DNA from: Thiotrichaceae bacterium
GTDB taxonomy: Bacteria > Pseudomonadota > Gammaproteobacteria > Thiotrichales > Thiotrichaceae
DNA length: 53,563 bases
NCBI GenBank assembly: GCA_027083815.1
Contig: JALWMR010000059.1
Coordinates: 9,348-62,910 of the forward strand
Direction of reading: 5' to 3'
Shown: in pieces, positions 35,020-44,243 of the stretch
How positions within the stretch are numbered: position 1 is the first letter of the stretch
Layout: each line of letters begins with the position of its first letter
Made by a program: the position numbers and the translations under genes
The notes under the pieces: generated by a model
The model's database searches: none
Told to the model about the DNA's origin: nothing
The model's input: only the letters and a program-made list of their open reading frames with translations

Positions 35020-36069
35020 ATGAAAAAAATAGCAATTGTTATTGCTGATCTTGATTTGGGAGGCGGACAACGTGTTGCCATTAATCTAGCACAGGCCCTG
35101 GCAAAAAATAATGAGGTTTCTATCGTTATTTTTCAGGATGATGAGATTCATTATGAAACGCCGGGTGACTTGATTCATCTTGATTGTCCACAAAAAACAT
35201 CTGTACCGGGAAAGGTTTATAATGTTTTTAAGCGCGCTCGTAAATTACGCAAATTAATCAAGGAAAAACAGTTTGATGCGGTTTACGGATTTATGGAGAC
35301 GGCCAACTTCCCGACGGCTATGGCCTTTCCTGATGCAGCGCTTTCGGTACATTGCAATCCTCGTGAGTTAAGTTTTTTTGAGACCTTTCTGGCAAAAATA
35401 ACCTATCCACGGGTTAACAATGTGATTGCCGTTTCTGAAGATGTGGCGGGCATATTACGATCTGATTTTGGATTGAAAAATGTCTCCAGAATTTATAACC
35501 CGGTCGATGCGGAGGATGTGGCAGCTCAGGTAGATAAGCCACATGAGCATCCCAAACCCTATATTCTTGCTCTGGGACGCTTCCATGAGGTAAAGCGCTA
35601 TGACTTATTGATTGATGCCTATGCCAAAACCGAGATGAAACAGGATTGTGATTTGCTCATTGTGGGCGACGGTGAATTGCGCCCCGAACTGGAAAAACAA
35701 GTGGCTGATTTGGGTTTAACGGAAAAGATTTATTTTGAAGGCACTCAAAGCAACCCCTTCCCTTATTTGGCGGGTGCTAAATTTTTAACCTTATCAAGCC
35801 GTACCGAAGCCTTTCCCATGGTGTTAATCGAGGCGCTAGCACTGCAATGCCCTGTTGTTGCCACGGACTGCCCCACAGGGCCTCGTGAAATTGTTCGTCA
35901 TGGCGAAAACGGTTTGTTGGTCGAGAATGAAAATGTGGATGCATTAAGTGAAGCGATGGACAAACTCTACTATGACGATGCGCTATTAGCTACGTTTAGA
36001 AATAATGCCCTTGATTCTATCAAGCATTTATCCGGTGAGGTTATTGCCGGGGAGTGGTTAGCTCTTTAG
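35020..36069 (+). CDS. Glycosyltransferase, GT4 family
   Basis: A 349-residue cytoplasmic or membrane-associated glycosyltransferase of GT-B fold. N-terminal acceptor domain begins KKIAIVIADLDLGGGQRVAINLAQAL; the C-terminal donor domain (about 180-349) has LGRFHEVKRYDLLIDAYA and the donor-binding EALALQCPVVATDCPTGPREIV. Such enzymes build LPS, capsule or glycolipids; the sugar and target cannot be deduced and no linked surface-polysaccharide genes are present. It lies 230 bp beyond ppx, in front of DUF3530. Confidence 0.85.
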   Translation: MKKIAIVIADLDLGGGQRVAINLAQALAKNNEVSIVIFQDDEIHYETPGDLIHLDCPQKTSVPGKVYNVFKRARKLRKLIKEKQFDAVYGFMETANFPTAMAFPDAALSVHCNPRELSFFETFLAKITYPRVNNVIAVSEDVAGILRSDFGLKNVSRIYNPVDAEDVAAQVDKPHEHPKPYILALGRFHEVKRYDLLIDAYAKTEMKQDCDLLIVGDGELRPELEKQVADLGLTEKIYFEGTQSNPFPYLAGAKFLTLSSRTEAFPMVLIEALALQCPVVATDCPTGPREIVRHGENGLLVENENVDALSEAMDKLYYDDALLATFRNNALDSIKHLSGEVIAGEWLAL

Positions 36070-36129
36070 CTTTATTAGTGCTACATTCCTGATGGTAATA
36101 AGTAGAAGTAACAAGCAAATGGAGCCAGT

Positions 36130-36909
36130 ATGAAACACCCTATTCACCTTTTTTTATTCCTGATTTCTCTAAGCGTAATAGCTGTAACGGTAGGCGTTAA
36201 CGCATCAGATAAAGAAAAAGAAAAGCGCTGGGCAGATCAAATCAGTGATTCATTGCTGGATGGTGAGGCTGTTCAGCTTAATAATGGTACTTCTGATTTT
36301 TTATCCATATTCACTGAGGCAGAAAACCCTGGCGACGTAGGCGTGATAGTGATTCATGGTATTGGTATTCACCCAGACTGGCCTACGGTGATTCAGCCCC
36401 TGCGCGTTCAGCTGGCAGAAAAAGGCTGGAATACTCTGTCTTTGCAAATGCCTGTTTTACCTAATGATGCCAGCGGCAAAGATTATGAGCCATTGATGAA
36501 AGAAGTACCTGCCAGAATTGATGCCGGTATCCGCTACCTGTTTAAACAGGGCGCAAAAAAGGTTGTGATTGTGGCGCATAGCCTGGGGGCGCAAATGACT
36601 AGCTATTATCTGGCGCATAAAAAAGTGTATCAGGATGCACAAACCCAAACGCCCATTATTGCTTTTATTGGTATCGGCATGGGCGAAGGTAATGTGCCTT
36701 TTTTAAAGCAAATAAAAATACCCGTGTTTGATTTATACGGTGAAAAAGATTTGCCAGGCGTATTAGGTTCTGTAAAAAAACGCGCTGAAGCTGCTGCAAG
36801 CAATAAAAACTACCAACAGAAGAAGGTTGCTGGTGCAAACCATTTTTTTGAAAATCAAGATGACGATTTAGTTAAGGCGGTGACTCAGGCATTGGAGAAA
36901 TATAAATAA
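36130..36909 (+). CDS. DUF3530 family alpha/beta-hydrolase
   Basis: A 259-residue secreted protein (signal peptide about 1-25). Motifs typical of alpha/beta-hydrolases: VIHGIGIHPDWP oxyanion region, VVIVAHSLGAQMTSYYL nucleophile elbow (Ser about 155), a late acid in FDLYGEKDLPGVLG and His in GANHFF. It belongs to DUF3530 (alpha/beta hydrolase), whose substrates are unknown. It follows the glycosyltransferase by 60 bases with a ribosome site (GGAGCC) and may share its promoter. Confidence 0.8.
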   Translation: MKHPIHLFLFLISLSVIAVTVGVNASDKEKEKRWADQISDSLLDGEAVQLNNGTSDFLSIFTEAENPGDVGVIVIHGIGIHPDWPTVIQPLRVQLAEKGWNTLSLQMPVLPNDASGKDYEPLMKEVPARIDAGIRYLFKQGAKKVVIVAHSLGAQMTSYYLAHKKVYQDAQTQTPIIAFIGIGMGEGNVPFLKQIKIPVFDLYGEKDLPGVLGSVKKRAEAAASNKNYQQKKVAGANHFFENQDDDLVKAVTQALEKYK

Positions 36910-36945
36910 GGATGTCGGTAGCAATTCATAAAAAGACCGGCTCAA

Positions 36946-37665
36946 TTACAGACTCTTGTAATTATTAATAACAGTGGTTATTACATCATTTTTTTCACGA
37001 TGACGTACTTTAACCGGCATATATCCTAATTCTTTTGCCAGCCAAAAAATGGTTTCACGCTTATTGCTTGAGCGAACTACTTTAACTTTAATAGTGTTAG
37101 TAAAGGTGCCGGCTCTGGTTTTAAGCGTTTCATTACCTATTTTTTGGAAGGTGTATTGTGTCTTTTTACCCCGACTGATAACTGGATAATTTAAGCGCGC
37201 TTTGTTTTTCGCAATATCACGAGCCAGTGAGAGTTCTAATGAAGCTTTATCCTGTGTGTTAGGTGATATTGTTAGATTAAATGGCTTATTTTTGTAGCTT
37301 CCCGTTGCTCTATTGCCAGAAAACTGAATTTTATCAATCTTGCCTCCACCTCTTTTTGATTGGTTAAACAGGTAGGTGGATGGCTTTATGTTCTCTCCTG
37401 AAAATTGCCCATCACTGTTTTCAGTTATTTTAATTCCTGTTATCAATGCTGCTAAACCTGTTGCCTTAGTATACTTATGGTAAGAATAGCGATTTCCGTT
37501 ATATTTAAGTGTCGTATTAAGGTATCCAAGTTTCATACTACCCTTGGCAACACTATAATTTGCCTGAAATGCCTTTGGCAGAGCCATCGACAATTGCGTT
37601 GATAACAGCAATAAAGCGCCCAGCAATATTGGGGTAAGATTTTTCACTGATTTGATTTTATTCAT
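36946..37665 (-). CDS. DUF3108 family secreted protein
   Basis: A 239-residue protein with a signal peptide (about 10-29, ending SMA) and a beta-rich periplasmic domain. LGYLNTTLKYNGNRYSYHKYTKATGLAALITG and ETIFWLAKELGYMPVKVRH match DUF3108, a family of uncharacterised periplasmic proteins often annotated as lipid- or sulfur-related. A TTG at 37680 would add five residues; ATG 37665 is preferred. It converges with DUF3530. Confidence 0.78.
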   Translation of the reverse strand: MNKIKSVKNLTPILLGALLLLSTQLSMALPKAFQANYSVAKGSMKLGYLNTTLKYNGNRYSYHKYTKATGLAALITGIKITENSDGQFSGENIKPSTYLFNQSKRGGGKIDKIQFSGNRATGSYKNKPFNLTISPNTQDKASLELSLARDIAKNKARLNYPVISRGKKTQYTFQKIGNETLKTRAGTFTNTIKVKVVRSSNKRETIFWLAKELGYMPVKVRHREKNDVITTVINNYKSL

Positions 37666-37756
37666 AGTGGTTGTTCTCAATTAGCATAACAGTAGAGACA
37701 AATCGCGATACTAATAGTTCATTGCAGCATAAATCACTGGCATAAACCCAGGCATT

Positions 37757-37794
37757 AAAAAAGAGCGCTGAATCTTGCTCAAACGCTCTTTTTT
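37757..37794. terminator. Terminator-like hairpin
   Basis: AAAAAAGAGCG / CGCTCTTTTTT, an 11-bp perfect stem with a 16-base loop and flanking A/T tracts. It would end transcription from the leftward soxB or from the right-hand side and lies 90 bases before the DUF3108 start. Confidence 0.8.
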
Positions 37795-37822
37795 AATTTT
37801 TTACAGTCATTAGTTTCTATAA

Positions 37823-37981
37823 GAGACCTTTGCACGAAAGATATGACGGATAAAAACTGCTTAAATTCCCCTGTTTTTTCGTATATTTTCGGTCAATAGC
37901 CCTGCTATTACCCTCAAATCTACAAAAAATCAGGAAAATTACGCTAATTCTTCTCTTGCCATACTCTCATGCAAAGGTCTC
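37823..37981. mobile_element. MITE-like element C, 159 bp, with 5-bp target duplication
   Basis: Terminal inverted repeats of 15 bp, GAGACCTTTGCACGA and GAGACCTTTGCATGA (one mismatch). The element is flanked on both sides by TATAA (37818-37822 and 37982-37986). GAGACCTTTGCA ends resemble IS5-family termini. It has no coding frame and lies in the soxB-DUF3108 gap, just past the soxB stop. Confidence 0.85.
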
Positions 37982-37997
37982 TATAAATATAGTTGGT

Positions 37998-39908
37998 CTA
38001 GCCAAGCTCACCCTCATAGTCAGCAATACCTGGATTATCACTAACATTTACCAATTTAGGGCGGTTGATCCTGGGCAGTTTTAGAATGTCATCCTTGCCT
38101 TTGGTAGCTAAAATATAATCGCGAACCACATCCCACATTAGTCTTCCGTCCGGGGTACGATTAACCGTTGCCCAGCCTGCCAGTTTGTATTTTTTATCAG
38201 GTTCTATTTTTTCTCCATTATCCAGATGTGCATCAGTAATACGCTCATACAATTTTTTGCTTGGGTCAATTGTGTAATTAAGGCCACCTACACGAACCAT
38301 ATCACCACCTGATTGCAAGTAAGGGTCTGGATCAAATAAGTTATCTGCAATTTGCTCAAGTGTTTCAAGCAAATCTTTACCGGTAATCTCGCTGCTATAC
38401 GTTTCAGCGTAGGTCATTGAACATTGTGTCATAACATCCTCCATGGTAATCCAGTCACCTTTCAAGGTAGTGGTACCCCAACGAACACCAGCGGAGAATG
38501 AAATATCTGCTTTGTATTCATGGCGAAGTGCATTACATAACACTTGATCCCAAGTTCCCATAAAGTTGCCACGGCGATACAGGGTGCGATCCGCAATAGC
38601 TAACTTTTCAGTTAAAATCTCATCATAGGTTTTACCGACGCGGGCCTTGTTAAACTTGTATTTCTCGTTACGCGCTTCATTGATTTTCTCATCATATTTC
38701 TTGCTACGCATTTGAGAAAGGTAGGCTTCCATCTCTTTATCCGCTGGCAACCAGTTTGTAATTACCGGTTTCATCGAATAATGCATATTGACTTTTCCAT
38801 CGGAAATATCAAAATCCATAATGCCAACAAACTTGCCGTTAGAACCGGCGTTAGTAACCAGACAACGGTTTCCACCTTTGCTTTTTACCTCTATCGGTTT
38901 AGGCATGCCATCATGAGTATGACCGCCGAAGATGGCATCAATCCCTGCGACATTTTCACCCATTTTAACATCAACATCCATGCCATTATGTGAAAGCATT
39001 ACGACTGCATCTGGTTTTTCATCTGCACGAATTTTCTTTACCAGGTTCGCCATATCCTCTTCTCGAAGACCAAAAGACCAGTCAGGAAAGAACTCTGGGG
39101 GATTTGCATTTGCAGTACGCGGAAAGGCCTGACCAACAACGGCAATTCGCTTGTTACCCACTTTTTTCATAACATAAGGCTGAAAAGCATAGCCGGCATC
39201 TTCATCATAAAGGCCTCGTCCGTCAAATTTCTCAACTAACTCAGCATAATTATCATCCATCAGGGAGTCTTCTTTTACGCGAACATTTTGACCAATGAAA
39301 TCACCCTTAAATAGTGACACATTACTTAACACCTCTTGTTCTTTATAGGTGAATTCCCAATGACCAATCATTACATTCACACCTAATATATTTGAAGCCT
39401 CAACCATATCGACACCACGTGTCCAAAGTGAGGTGCCCGAGCCTTGCCAGAGGTCGCCACCATCAAGTGTAATGGTGTTTTCAACACCTCCGGCTTGCTC
39501 ACGAAGCATATCAAGAAGTGTTTTTACATGCGCATAGCCACCTGTTTTTCCGTATTTTCGGGCGGCATTATAAAAATCCAGATAGGTGTATGCGTAAGCT
39601 TCTGGTCCATCAAGAGGTAGATCCATTTTCTCCAGTAATTTTTTACCCACAATATGCGGAGGACGGCCTCGTGCAGGCCCTACACCAAGGTTTACATTTG
39701 GCTCACGAAAATAAACAGGCAACAGCTGACCGTGTACATCTGTTGTATGAAGAATACGCGCTTGACCTTTTTTAGGGACGCTATAAAAATCTTTTGGCAT
39801 AGTTGCTTGCCCGGCTTGAGCATTCTGCATAAGCCAAGCCAATGATCCAGTACCGGCGGATCCCATTGCTAAAACTTTTAAAAAGGTACGTTTGTCCATA
39901 GTGGGCAT
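37998..39908 (-). CDS. soxB: Thiosulfohydrolase SoxB
   Basis: Periplasmic di-manganese hydrolase that releases sulfate from SoxYZ-bound cysteine-S-thiosulfonate in thiosulfate oxidation. 636 residues. Metal-site motifs of the 5'-nucleotidase-like fold are visible: HTTDVHGQLLP, LDGGDLWQGSG, MIGHWEFTYK (SoxB-specific replacement of GNHE), LSHNGMDVD and GGHTHDG. The N-terminus DKRTFLKVLAMGSAG is a Tat-like signal with KR instead of RR. The ribosome site AGGAG lies eight bases before ATG 39908. No soxXYZA or soxCD genes are in the window, so it stands apart from the rest of the pathway. Confidence 0.94.
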   Translation of the reverse strand: MPTMDKRTFLKVLAMGSAGTGSLAWLMQNAQAGQATMPKDFYSVPKKGQARILHTTDVHGQLLPVYFREPNVNLGVGPARGRPPHIVGKKLLEKMDLPLDGPEAYAYTYLDFYNAARKYGKTGGYAHVKTLLDMLREQAGGVENTITLDGGDLWQGSGTSLWTRGVDMVEASNILGVNVMIGHWEFTYKEQEVLSNVSLFKGDFIGQNVRVKEDSLMDDNYAELVEKFDGRGLYDEDAGYAFQPYVMKKVGNKRIAVVGQAFPRTANANPPEFFPDWSFGLREEDMANLVKKIRADEKPDAVVMLSHNGMDVDVKMGENVAGIDAIFGGHTHDGMPKPIEVKSKGGNRCLVTNAGSNGKFVGIMDFDISDGKVNMHYSMKPVITNWLPADKEMEAYLSQMRSKKYDEKINEARNEKYKFNKARVGKTYDEILTEKLAIADRTLYRRGNFMGTWDQVLCNALRHEYKADISFSAGVRWGTTTLKGDWITMEDVMTQCSMTYAETYSSEITGKDLLETLEQIADNLFDPDPYLQSGGDMVRVGGLNYTIDPSKKLYERITDAHLDNGEKIEPDKKYKLAGWATVNRTPDGRLMWDVVRDYILATKGKDDILKLPRINRPKLVNVSDNPGIADYEGELG

Positions 39909-40136
39909 TATTTTTTCTCCTAGGTGTAACGTGTTTCTAAAACACTTTCTTTGTACATTTTAATTTGTATATTTTAAGGATGCCTAGACTACTGCATCTT
40001 TATTAGGTTTATCAATCAGATTCTGTGTTATTTCAGTAAATCTGAGCTTAGTCTAGTTTAATTCGCCGTTTAGACTTGAATTATTTTACTTAGGCTTGAT
40101 AATAGTGGCTTGATAACCTGCTGGAGAAGCAATCTC

Positions 40137-40457
40137 GTGAGTATAGTGACATTAACAGACGATTCTTTTGAAAATGATGTAATTAAAAGCAGTACGCCAG
40201 TACTGGTTGATTATTGGGCAGAATGGTGTGGTCCATGTAAATCCATTGCTCCGATTTTAGAGGAAATTGCAACAGAGTATGAAGGCAAGGTTATTGTTGG
40301 CAAACTCAATATAGATGATAATGGCGATACACCACCAAAATATGGAATTCGCGGTATCCCCACCCTCATGCTTTTTAAGGATGGCGAGGTTGAGGCGACT
40401 AAAGTTGGAGCCTTAAATAAGTCACAACTGACCGCCTTTCTTGATCAAAATATCTAA
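40137..40457 (+). CDS. trxA: Thioredoxin
   Basis: Cytoplasmic disulfide reductase of 106 residues from GTG 40137, preceded by GGAG at ten bases. Active site WAEWCGPCK and the cis-proline loop RGIPTLMLF are canonical. A TTG at 40110 would add nine unusual residues. trxA precedes rho in many gammaproteobacteria, as here, with an intrinsic terminator in between. It is divergent from soxB. Confidence 0.96.
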   Translation: MSIVTLTDDSFENDVIKSSTPVLVDYWAEWCGPCKSIAPILEEIATEYEGKVIVGKLNIDDNGDTPPKYGIRGIPTLMLFKDGEVEATKVGALNKSQLTAFLDQNI

Positions 40458-40463
40458 AGACAC

Positions 40464-40508
40464 AAGAATTAGTCCACGCTTACCTGAAAGGCTGGACTAA
40501 TTCTTTTT
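40464..40508 (+). terminator. trxA intrinsic terminator
   Basis: Perfect 13-bp stem AAGAATTAGTCCA / TGGACTAATTCTT with a 16-base loop followed by TTT, directly after the trxA stop codon. Confidence 0.92.
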
Positions 40509-40580
40509 GCCGTGATACCGTATATTACCTTAGTCTCAACACGTTTTTTATAAAAGCTGCGTTGGGCGCCGTTTCAGGCA

Positions 40581-40700
40581 AAGACTCAAACTACCTGACA
40601 AATTCCAACTCTTATATTCAACGTTCGATTCTCATTCTGAAGCATCTATTACCACTATCCAAGACTTACTTAAATATCTATTACGAAACCATAAAAACCT
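40581..40700 (+). promoter_or_regulatory. C-rich, G-poor rho leader (rut-like)
   Basis: In the 120 bases before the rho start codon I count 31 C and 8 G, with no strong hairpin. That is the signature of Rho-utilisation sites. In Escherichia coli the rho leader allows Rho to terminate its own transcription; this leader probably does the same. Confidence 0.6.
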
Positions 40701-41957
40701 ATGAATCTCTCTGAACTAAAACAAAAATCACCTAACGAAATTATTAAAATAGCAAAAGATATGGGCGTAGACGGCATGTCTCGCGCACGTAAGCAAGATG
40801 TTATCTTTGCTATTTTAAAAGCTGCCGCTAAAGAAGGTGAAGATATCTATGGCGACGGTGTCCTGGAAATACTTCAAGATGGCTTCGGCTTCCTAAGGTC
40901 AAGTGATAGCAATTATGTTGCCGGCGCTGATGATATTTATGTTTCTCCCAGTCAAATTAGGCGATTTGGTTTAAGGACAGGTGACACCGTAGCAGGCAAA
41001 ATACGTACACCAAAAGACAATGAACGTTATTTTGCACTGTTGAAAGTTGATACGATCAACACCGAACCACCTGAAAATGCCCGTAATAAAATATTATTTG
41101 AAAATCTGACACCATTACACCCTGATGAGCGCATGCGTATGGAACGCGGCAATGGCAGCACCGAAGATATTACTGCCCGTGTTATTGATATTGTGGCGCC
41201 AATTGGTAAAGGTCAGCGCGGTTTGATTATCGCCCCACCCAAAGCGGGTAAGACCATGATGTTACAGAACATCGCCCAAAGTATTGCCACCAATCAGCCA
41301 GACGCTCACTTAATTGTACTCCTCATAGATGAGCGCCCGGAAGAAGTTACTGAAATGTCACGAATGGTTAAAGGTGAAGTTGTTTCTTCTACTTTTGATG
41401 AGCCAGCCACAAGACATGTCCAGGTTGCTGAAATGGTTATTGAAAAAGCAAAACGTCTGGTTGAACATAAGAAAGATGTGATTATCCTACTCGACTCAAT
41501 CACGCGCCTGGCACGTGCGTATAACACAGTAGTACCCTCCTCAGGCAAGGTATTAACCGGTGGTGTCGATGCCAACGCCTTACATCGTCCCAAGCGTTTC
41601 TTTGGTGCGGCCCGAAACCTTGAAGAGGGTGGCAGCCTAACTATTTTAGCAACAGCCCTGATTGATACCGGCTCCAAAATGGACGAAGTTATTTACGAAG
41701 AATTTAAAGGAACAGGCAACTCTGAAATACACCTTGACCGTAAAATATCCGAAAAGCGTGTCTACCCGGCCATTAATGTTAATCGCTCTGGAACGCGCCG
41801 TGAAGAATTACTGGTTGATGAAGATGAGCTACAGTCACTATGGATTCTTCGCAAGTTCTTGCATCCAATGGATGAGGTTGAAGCAATGGAGTTCTTATTT
41901 GATAAATTACAGAAAACAAAAACAAATGAAGAATTTTTTAACTCAATGAAAGGTTAA
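40701..41957 (+). CDS. rho: Transcription termination factor Rho
   Basis: Hexameric RNA helicase that ends transcription at C-rich RNA. 418 residues: N-terminal RNA-binding domain (about 1-125, with [22 protein letters not shown]), Walker [10 protein letters not shown], Walker [14 protein letters not shown], the Q-loop and R-loop regions ([15 protein letters not shown]), and the C-terminal helical domain. The length is that of Escherichia coli Rho (419). It is followed by a 56-bp inverted repeat and an intrinsic terminator. Confidence 0.98.
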   Translation: MNLSELKQKSPNEIIKIAKDMGVDGMSRARKQDVIFAILKAAAKEGEDIYGDGVLEILQDGFGFLRSSDSNYVAGADDIYVSPSQIRRFGLRTGDTVAGKIRTPKDNERYFALLKVDTINTEPPENARNKILFENLTPLHPDERMRMERGNGSTEDITARVIDIVAPIGKGQRGLIIAPPKAGKTMMLQNIAQSIATNQPDAHLIVLLIDERPEEVTEMSRMVKGEVVSSTFDEPATRHVQVAEMVIEKAKRLVEHKKDVIILLDSITRLARAYNTVVPSSGKVLTGGVDANALHRPKRFFGAARNLEEGGSLTILATALIDTGSKMDEVIYEEFKGTGNSEIHLDRKISEKRVYPAINVNRSGTRREELLVDEDELQSLWILRKFLHPMDEVEAMEFLFDKLQKTKTNEEFFNSMKG

Positions 41958-41973
41958 TTATTAGACCAATTAC

Positions 41974-42029
41974 TAAGGAGACACTGATTAAGTCCTGTAA
42001 AATTTATTGGCTTAATCAGTGTCTCCTTA
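41974..42029. repeat. Miniature element with MITE A-type ends
   Basis: Perfect 19-bp inverted repeat TAAGGAGACACTGATTAAG with 18 bp between the arms. The ends match element A (TTAAGGAGACTCTGAA...) at most positions, so this looks like an internally deleted or solo form. It lies between rho and its terminator and is transcribed. Confidence 0.7.
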
Positions 42030-42068
42030 AGCCCTGCTATAACTTACTTATAGTAGGGCTTTTTTTTT
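42030..42068 (+). terminator. rho intrinsic terminator
   Basis: Stem AGCCCTGCTATA / TATAGTAGGGCT (12 bp, one G-T pair) with a 7-base loop and a run of nine T. A strong Rho-independent terminator for rho itself. Confidence 0.95.
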
Positions 42069-42117
42069 AGTTGTCAATTGACTACAATGATTCACTTCAA
42101 ATAAGGGGAATGCAGCA

Positions 42118-42324
42118 ATGTCAGCAGAACTGGAATTACGTTGGTTAAAAACAGACAGTGTTAGAGGTGCGGTAAGGCGTTTTGCCGAGTTTTGCAAAGA
42201 AGATATCAAGGAACAATCTGATAAAGAAGATTTTGATTTGGATAAATATCAGGATGCCATCAAACTTATTATCAAAAAACTGGATAAGTCTATTTCAGTA
42301 GAGGAACTCTTCCATGCTGATTAA
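42118..42324 (+). CDS. 68-residue partner of the membrane Rad50-like ATPase
   Basis: A small charged helical protein (contains VRRFAEFCKEDIKEQ and DKYQDAIKLIIKKLDK), with no membrane segment and no recognised domain. AAGGGGAA about eight bases before the ATG is a good ribosome site. It overlaps the ATPase gene by 11 bases, which signals translational coupling and probable physical interaction. It is too small for the MRE11-type nuclease that usually accompanies Rad50. A regulatory or adaptor subunit is the simplest guess. Confidence 0.75.
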   Translation: MSAELELRWLKTDSVRGAVRRFAEFCKEDIKEQSDKEDFDLDKYQDAIKLIIKKLDKSISVEELFHAD

Positions 42325-44206
42325 ATCGCTAAAAGCTGAAAACTTTCGCAAATATCATAATCTGGAAGTCACTGATATTCCCAAACGCGGTGTCATTAGC
42401 ATTGCCGGTTCAAATGAATCTGGAAAGACTAGCATCGGAGAAGCCATATGCTTTGCTCTTTACGGCCGAACCTTTTTTCTTGACGAAAAAAGCCTGGACA
42501 AAATAATCTGCTGGGGAAAGGATGTTGCCGAAGTAGAGCTAGAGTTTGAAACAGATAACGGCAATACCTATAAACTAAAACGCACCATCACTCGTCTGGG
42601 TGGTCTTGATGTATCGCTGAAAAGGCTTTCTGATGAAAATTCAGAAGAGGATCAGGAAAAAAATACTATTCTTGGTGAAAAGCGTGTCAAAGAAGCTCTG
42701 TCTAAAATTCTTGGCTTTAATTACGATGCCTTTGCCAACTCGTTTTATCTGGTGCAGCGCGAGCTAACTTCACCTGACCCACAAAGCGATGCGATAAAAC
42801 AAATGGCAGGCATTGGTGACTATGCAAAAATCACCACACAGTTAGAAGCTTCAAATGTTGAAAATAAAGCAAAACTAGATGAGATAACGCCAGAAATTGA
42901 AACCACCCAGGCTGCACTTGATGAGATAGGTCTGGATGAAACATGGTTGCCAGAATTGGTAGATGCTGAGCAAACGCTAGGAGCTGAACAAAAAGATCGC
43001 GAGGAACTCGTTGGCCATCTTAACGATAATGAACAACTGTATGCAGAAAATTCCAGCACTTATTACAAAGCTAGAAACAGACGTGGCCTGTTTGGTTTTT
43101 TAAGTGTGTTATTTTTGCCTCTTTCACTTCTTCTATGGCTATTCTGGGTTGCTACTAAATTCTTTCCAGATAAATTAGAACCAATAATGAGTAATCTGGG
43201 TGCAGGGATTCAAGCATCGCTTAATCAATTTTCTCATACCTGGTTGCTACCTGCAGCAATTGTCAGTGTTGTGATTTATTTAATCAGTTTTATTTTAAAG
43301 AAAAAAGCTAATATACAAATGGCAAATCTTGATGGTGAGGCGGCTACATTTGCTTCAACACTTCAAAATGGTCATCGCTATGTAACAACACAGGTAGAGA
43401 CGCTTCTGCCTGAGCGCGTTGTGCAGCAGATGTATGAAAAAAACAAGGAAAAATCCACCTTGCTTGTTATTCCACCTAGAGAGCAATTTACCAACCTCAC
43501 ACAACTAGTTGAGGATACACCGGGGTATAAAGCCAAGCCTGAAGAACTTACAGCTGCTGTTTTACGTTTGACTGATGCTCTAAAAAAGCAGGATTCTGAT
43601 ATCGTTGGTTTAAACAATGACCTAATAAAAGATATAGACATAGAGAAGGAACGCTCTGATAAAGCGGGGAAACTACGTTCATCCTTAAAAACCTTACAAA
43701 GTGTTGTTAACAAATGTCAGTACAATATTGATGTTCAAAATATATCTATTGGTATGCTTCAACGGGCAGCCGATGATTCAATTACACTCTTTAACAACAA
43801 TATAGCTGATATTTCTGCCCGGACGTTGCCCAAATTTACCGAGGGTCGTTATAGTGAAATACGCATTGCCGAAGATTTAAGCGTGCAGGTTTACTCTGAT
43901 GAAAAGAAAGGCTATATGGACTTTGATGAAATATCATCAGGTACACAACGACAAATTATGCTCGCGTTGCGCATGGCAATGTCGGAAGAGTTATCCAAAA
44001 ATACGGGCAACGAGCAACAATTTATCTTCCTCGATGAGCCCTTTGCTTTCTTCGATCAGGCAAGGACTAAATCAACCTTAAAGGCCTTGCCCGAGGTAAG
44101 CGATGTAATAACTCAGGTATGGATTGTAGCGCAAGAATTCCCCGCTGATGCAGAAATCGACAAGGTGATTAATTGCCCATCTGAGGAAGCCGAGTTATTG
44201 GTTTAA
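42314..44206 (+). CDS. Rad50/SbcC-like ATPase with a membrane hairpin
   Basis: A 630-residue ABC-class ATPase of the SMC/Rad50 type. Walker A GSNESGKT (32-39) and a Q-loop YLVQREL (about 148) are in the N-terminal half; the signature SSGTQRQIMLALRMAM (about 541) and Walker B FIFLDEPFAFFDQ (about 570) are in the C-terminal half. Between them are two predicted coils (about 170-257 and 330-500). In the middle, where Rad50 has its CxxC zinc hook, are two hydrophobic segments (about 258-281 and 311-328) joined by a 30-residue loop. No CxxC is present. The coils would thus be anchored in a membrane, as proposed for the YhaN group. It is coupled to the 68-residue gene and no nuclease gene lies nearby. 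Confidence 0.88.
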   Translation: MLIKSLKAENFRKYHNLEVTDIPKRGVISIAGSNESGKTSIGEAICFALYGRTFFLDEKSLDKIICWGKDVAEVELEFETDNGNTYKLKRTITRLGGLDVSLKRLSDENSEEDQEKNTILGEKRVKEALSKILGFNYDAFANSFYLVQRELTSPDPQSDAIKQMAGIGDYAKITTQLEASNVENKAKLDEITPEIETTQAALDEIGLDETWLPELVDAEQTLGAEQKDREELVGHLNDNEQLYAENSSTYYKARNRRGLFGFLSVLFLPLSLLLWLFWVATKFFPDKLEPIMSNLGAGIQASLNQFSHTWLLPAAIVSVVIYLISFILKKKANIQMANLDGEAATFASTLQNGHRYVTTQVETLLPERVVQQMYEKNKEKSTLLVIPPREQFTNLTQLVEDTPGYKAKPEELTAAVLRLTDALKKQDSDIVGLNNDLIKDIDIEKERSDKAGKLRSSLKTLQSVVNKCQYNIDVQNISIGMLQRAADDSITLFNNNIADISARTLPKFTEGRYSEIRIAEDLSVQVYSDEKKGYMDFDEISSGTQRQIMLALRMAMSEELSKNTGNEQQFIFLDEPFAFFDQARTKSTLKALPEVSDVITQVWIVAQEFPADAEIDKVINCPSEEAELLV

Positions 44207-44243
44207 CTTTTTTTGGTGTAAGCCATCTTAATAAGTGCCAGAC

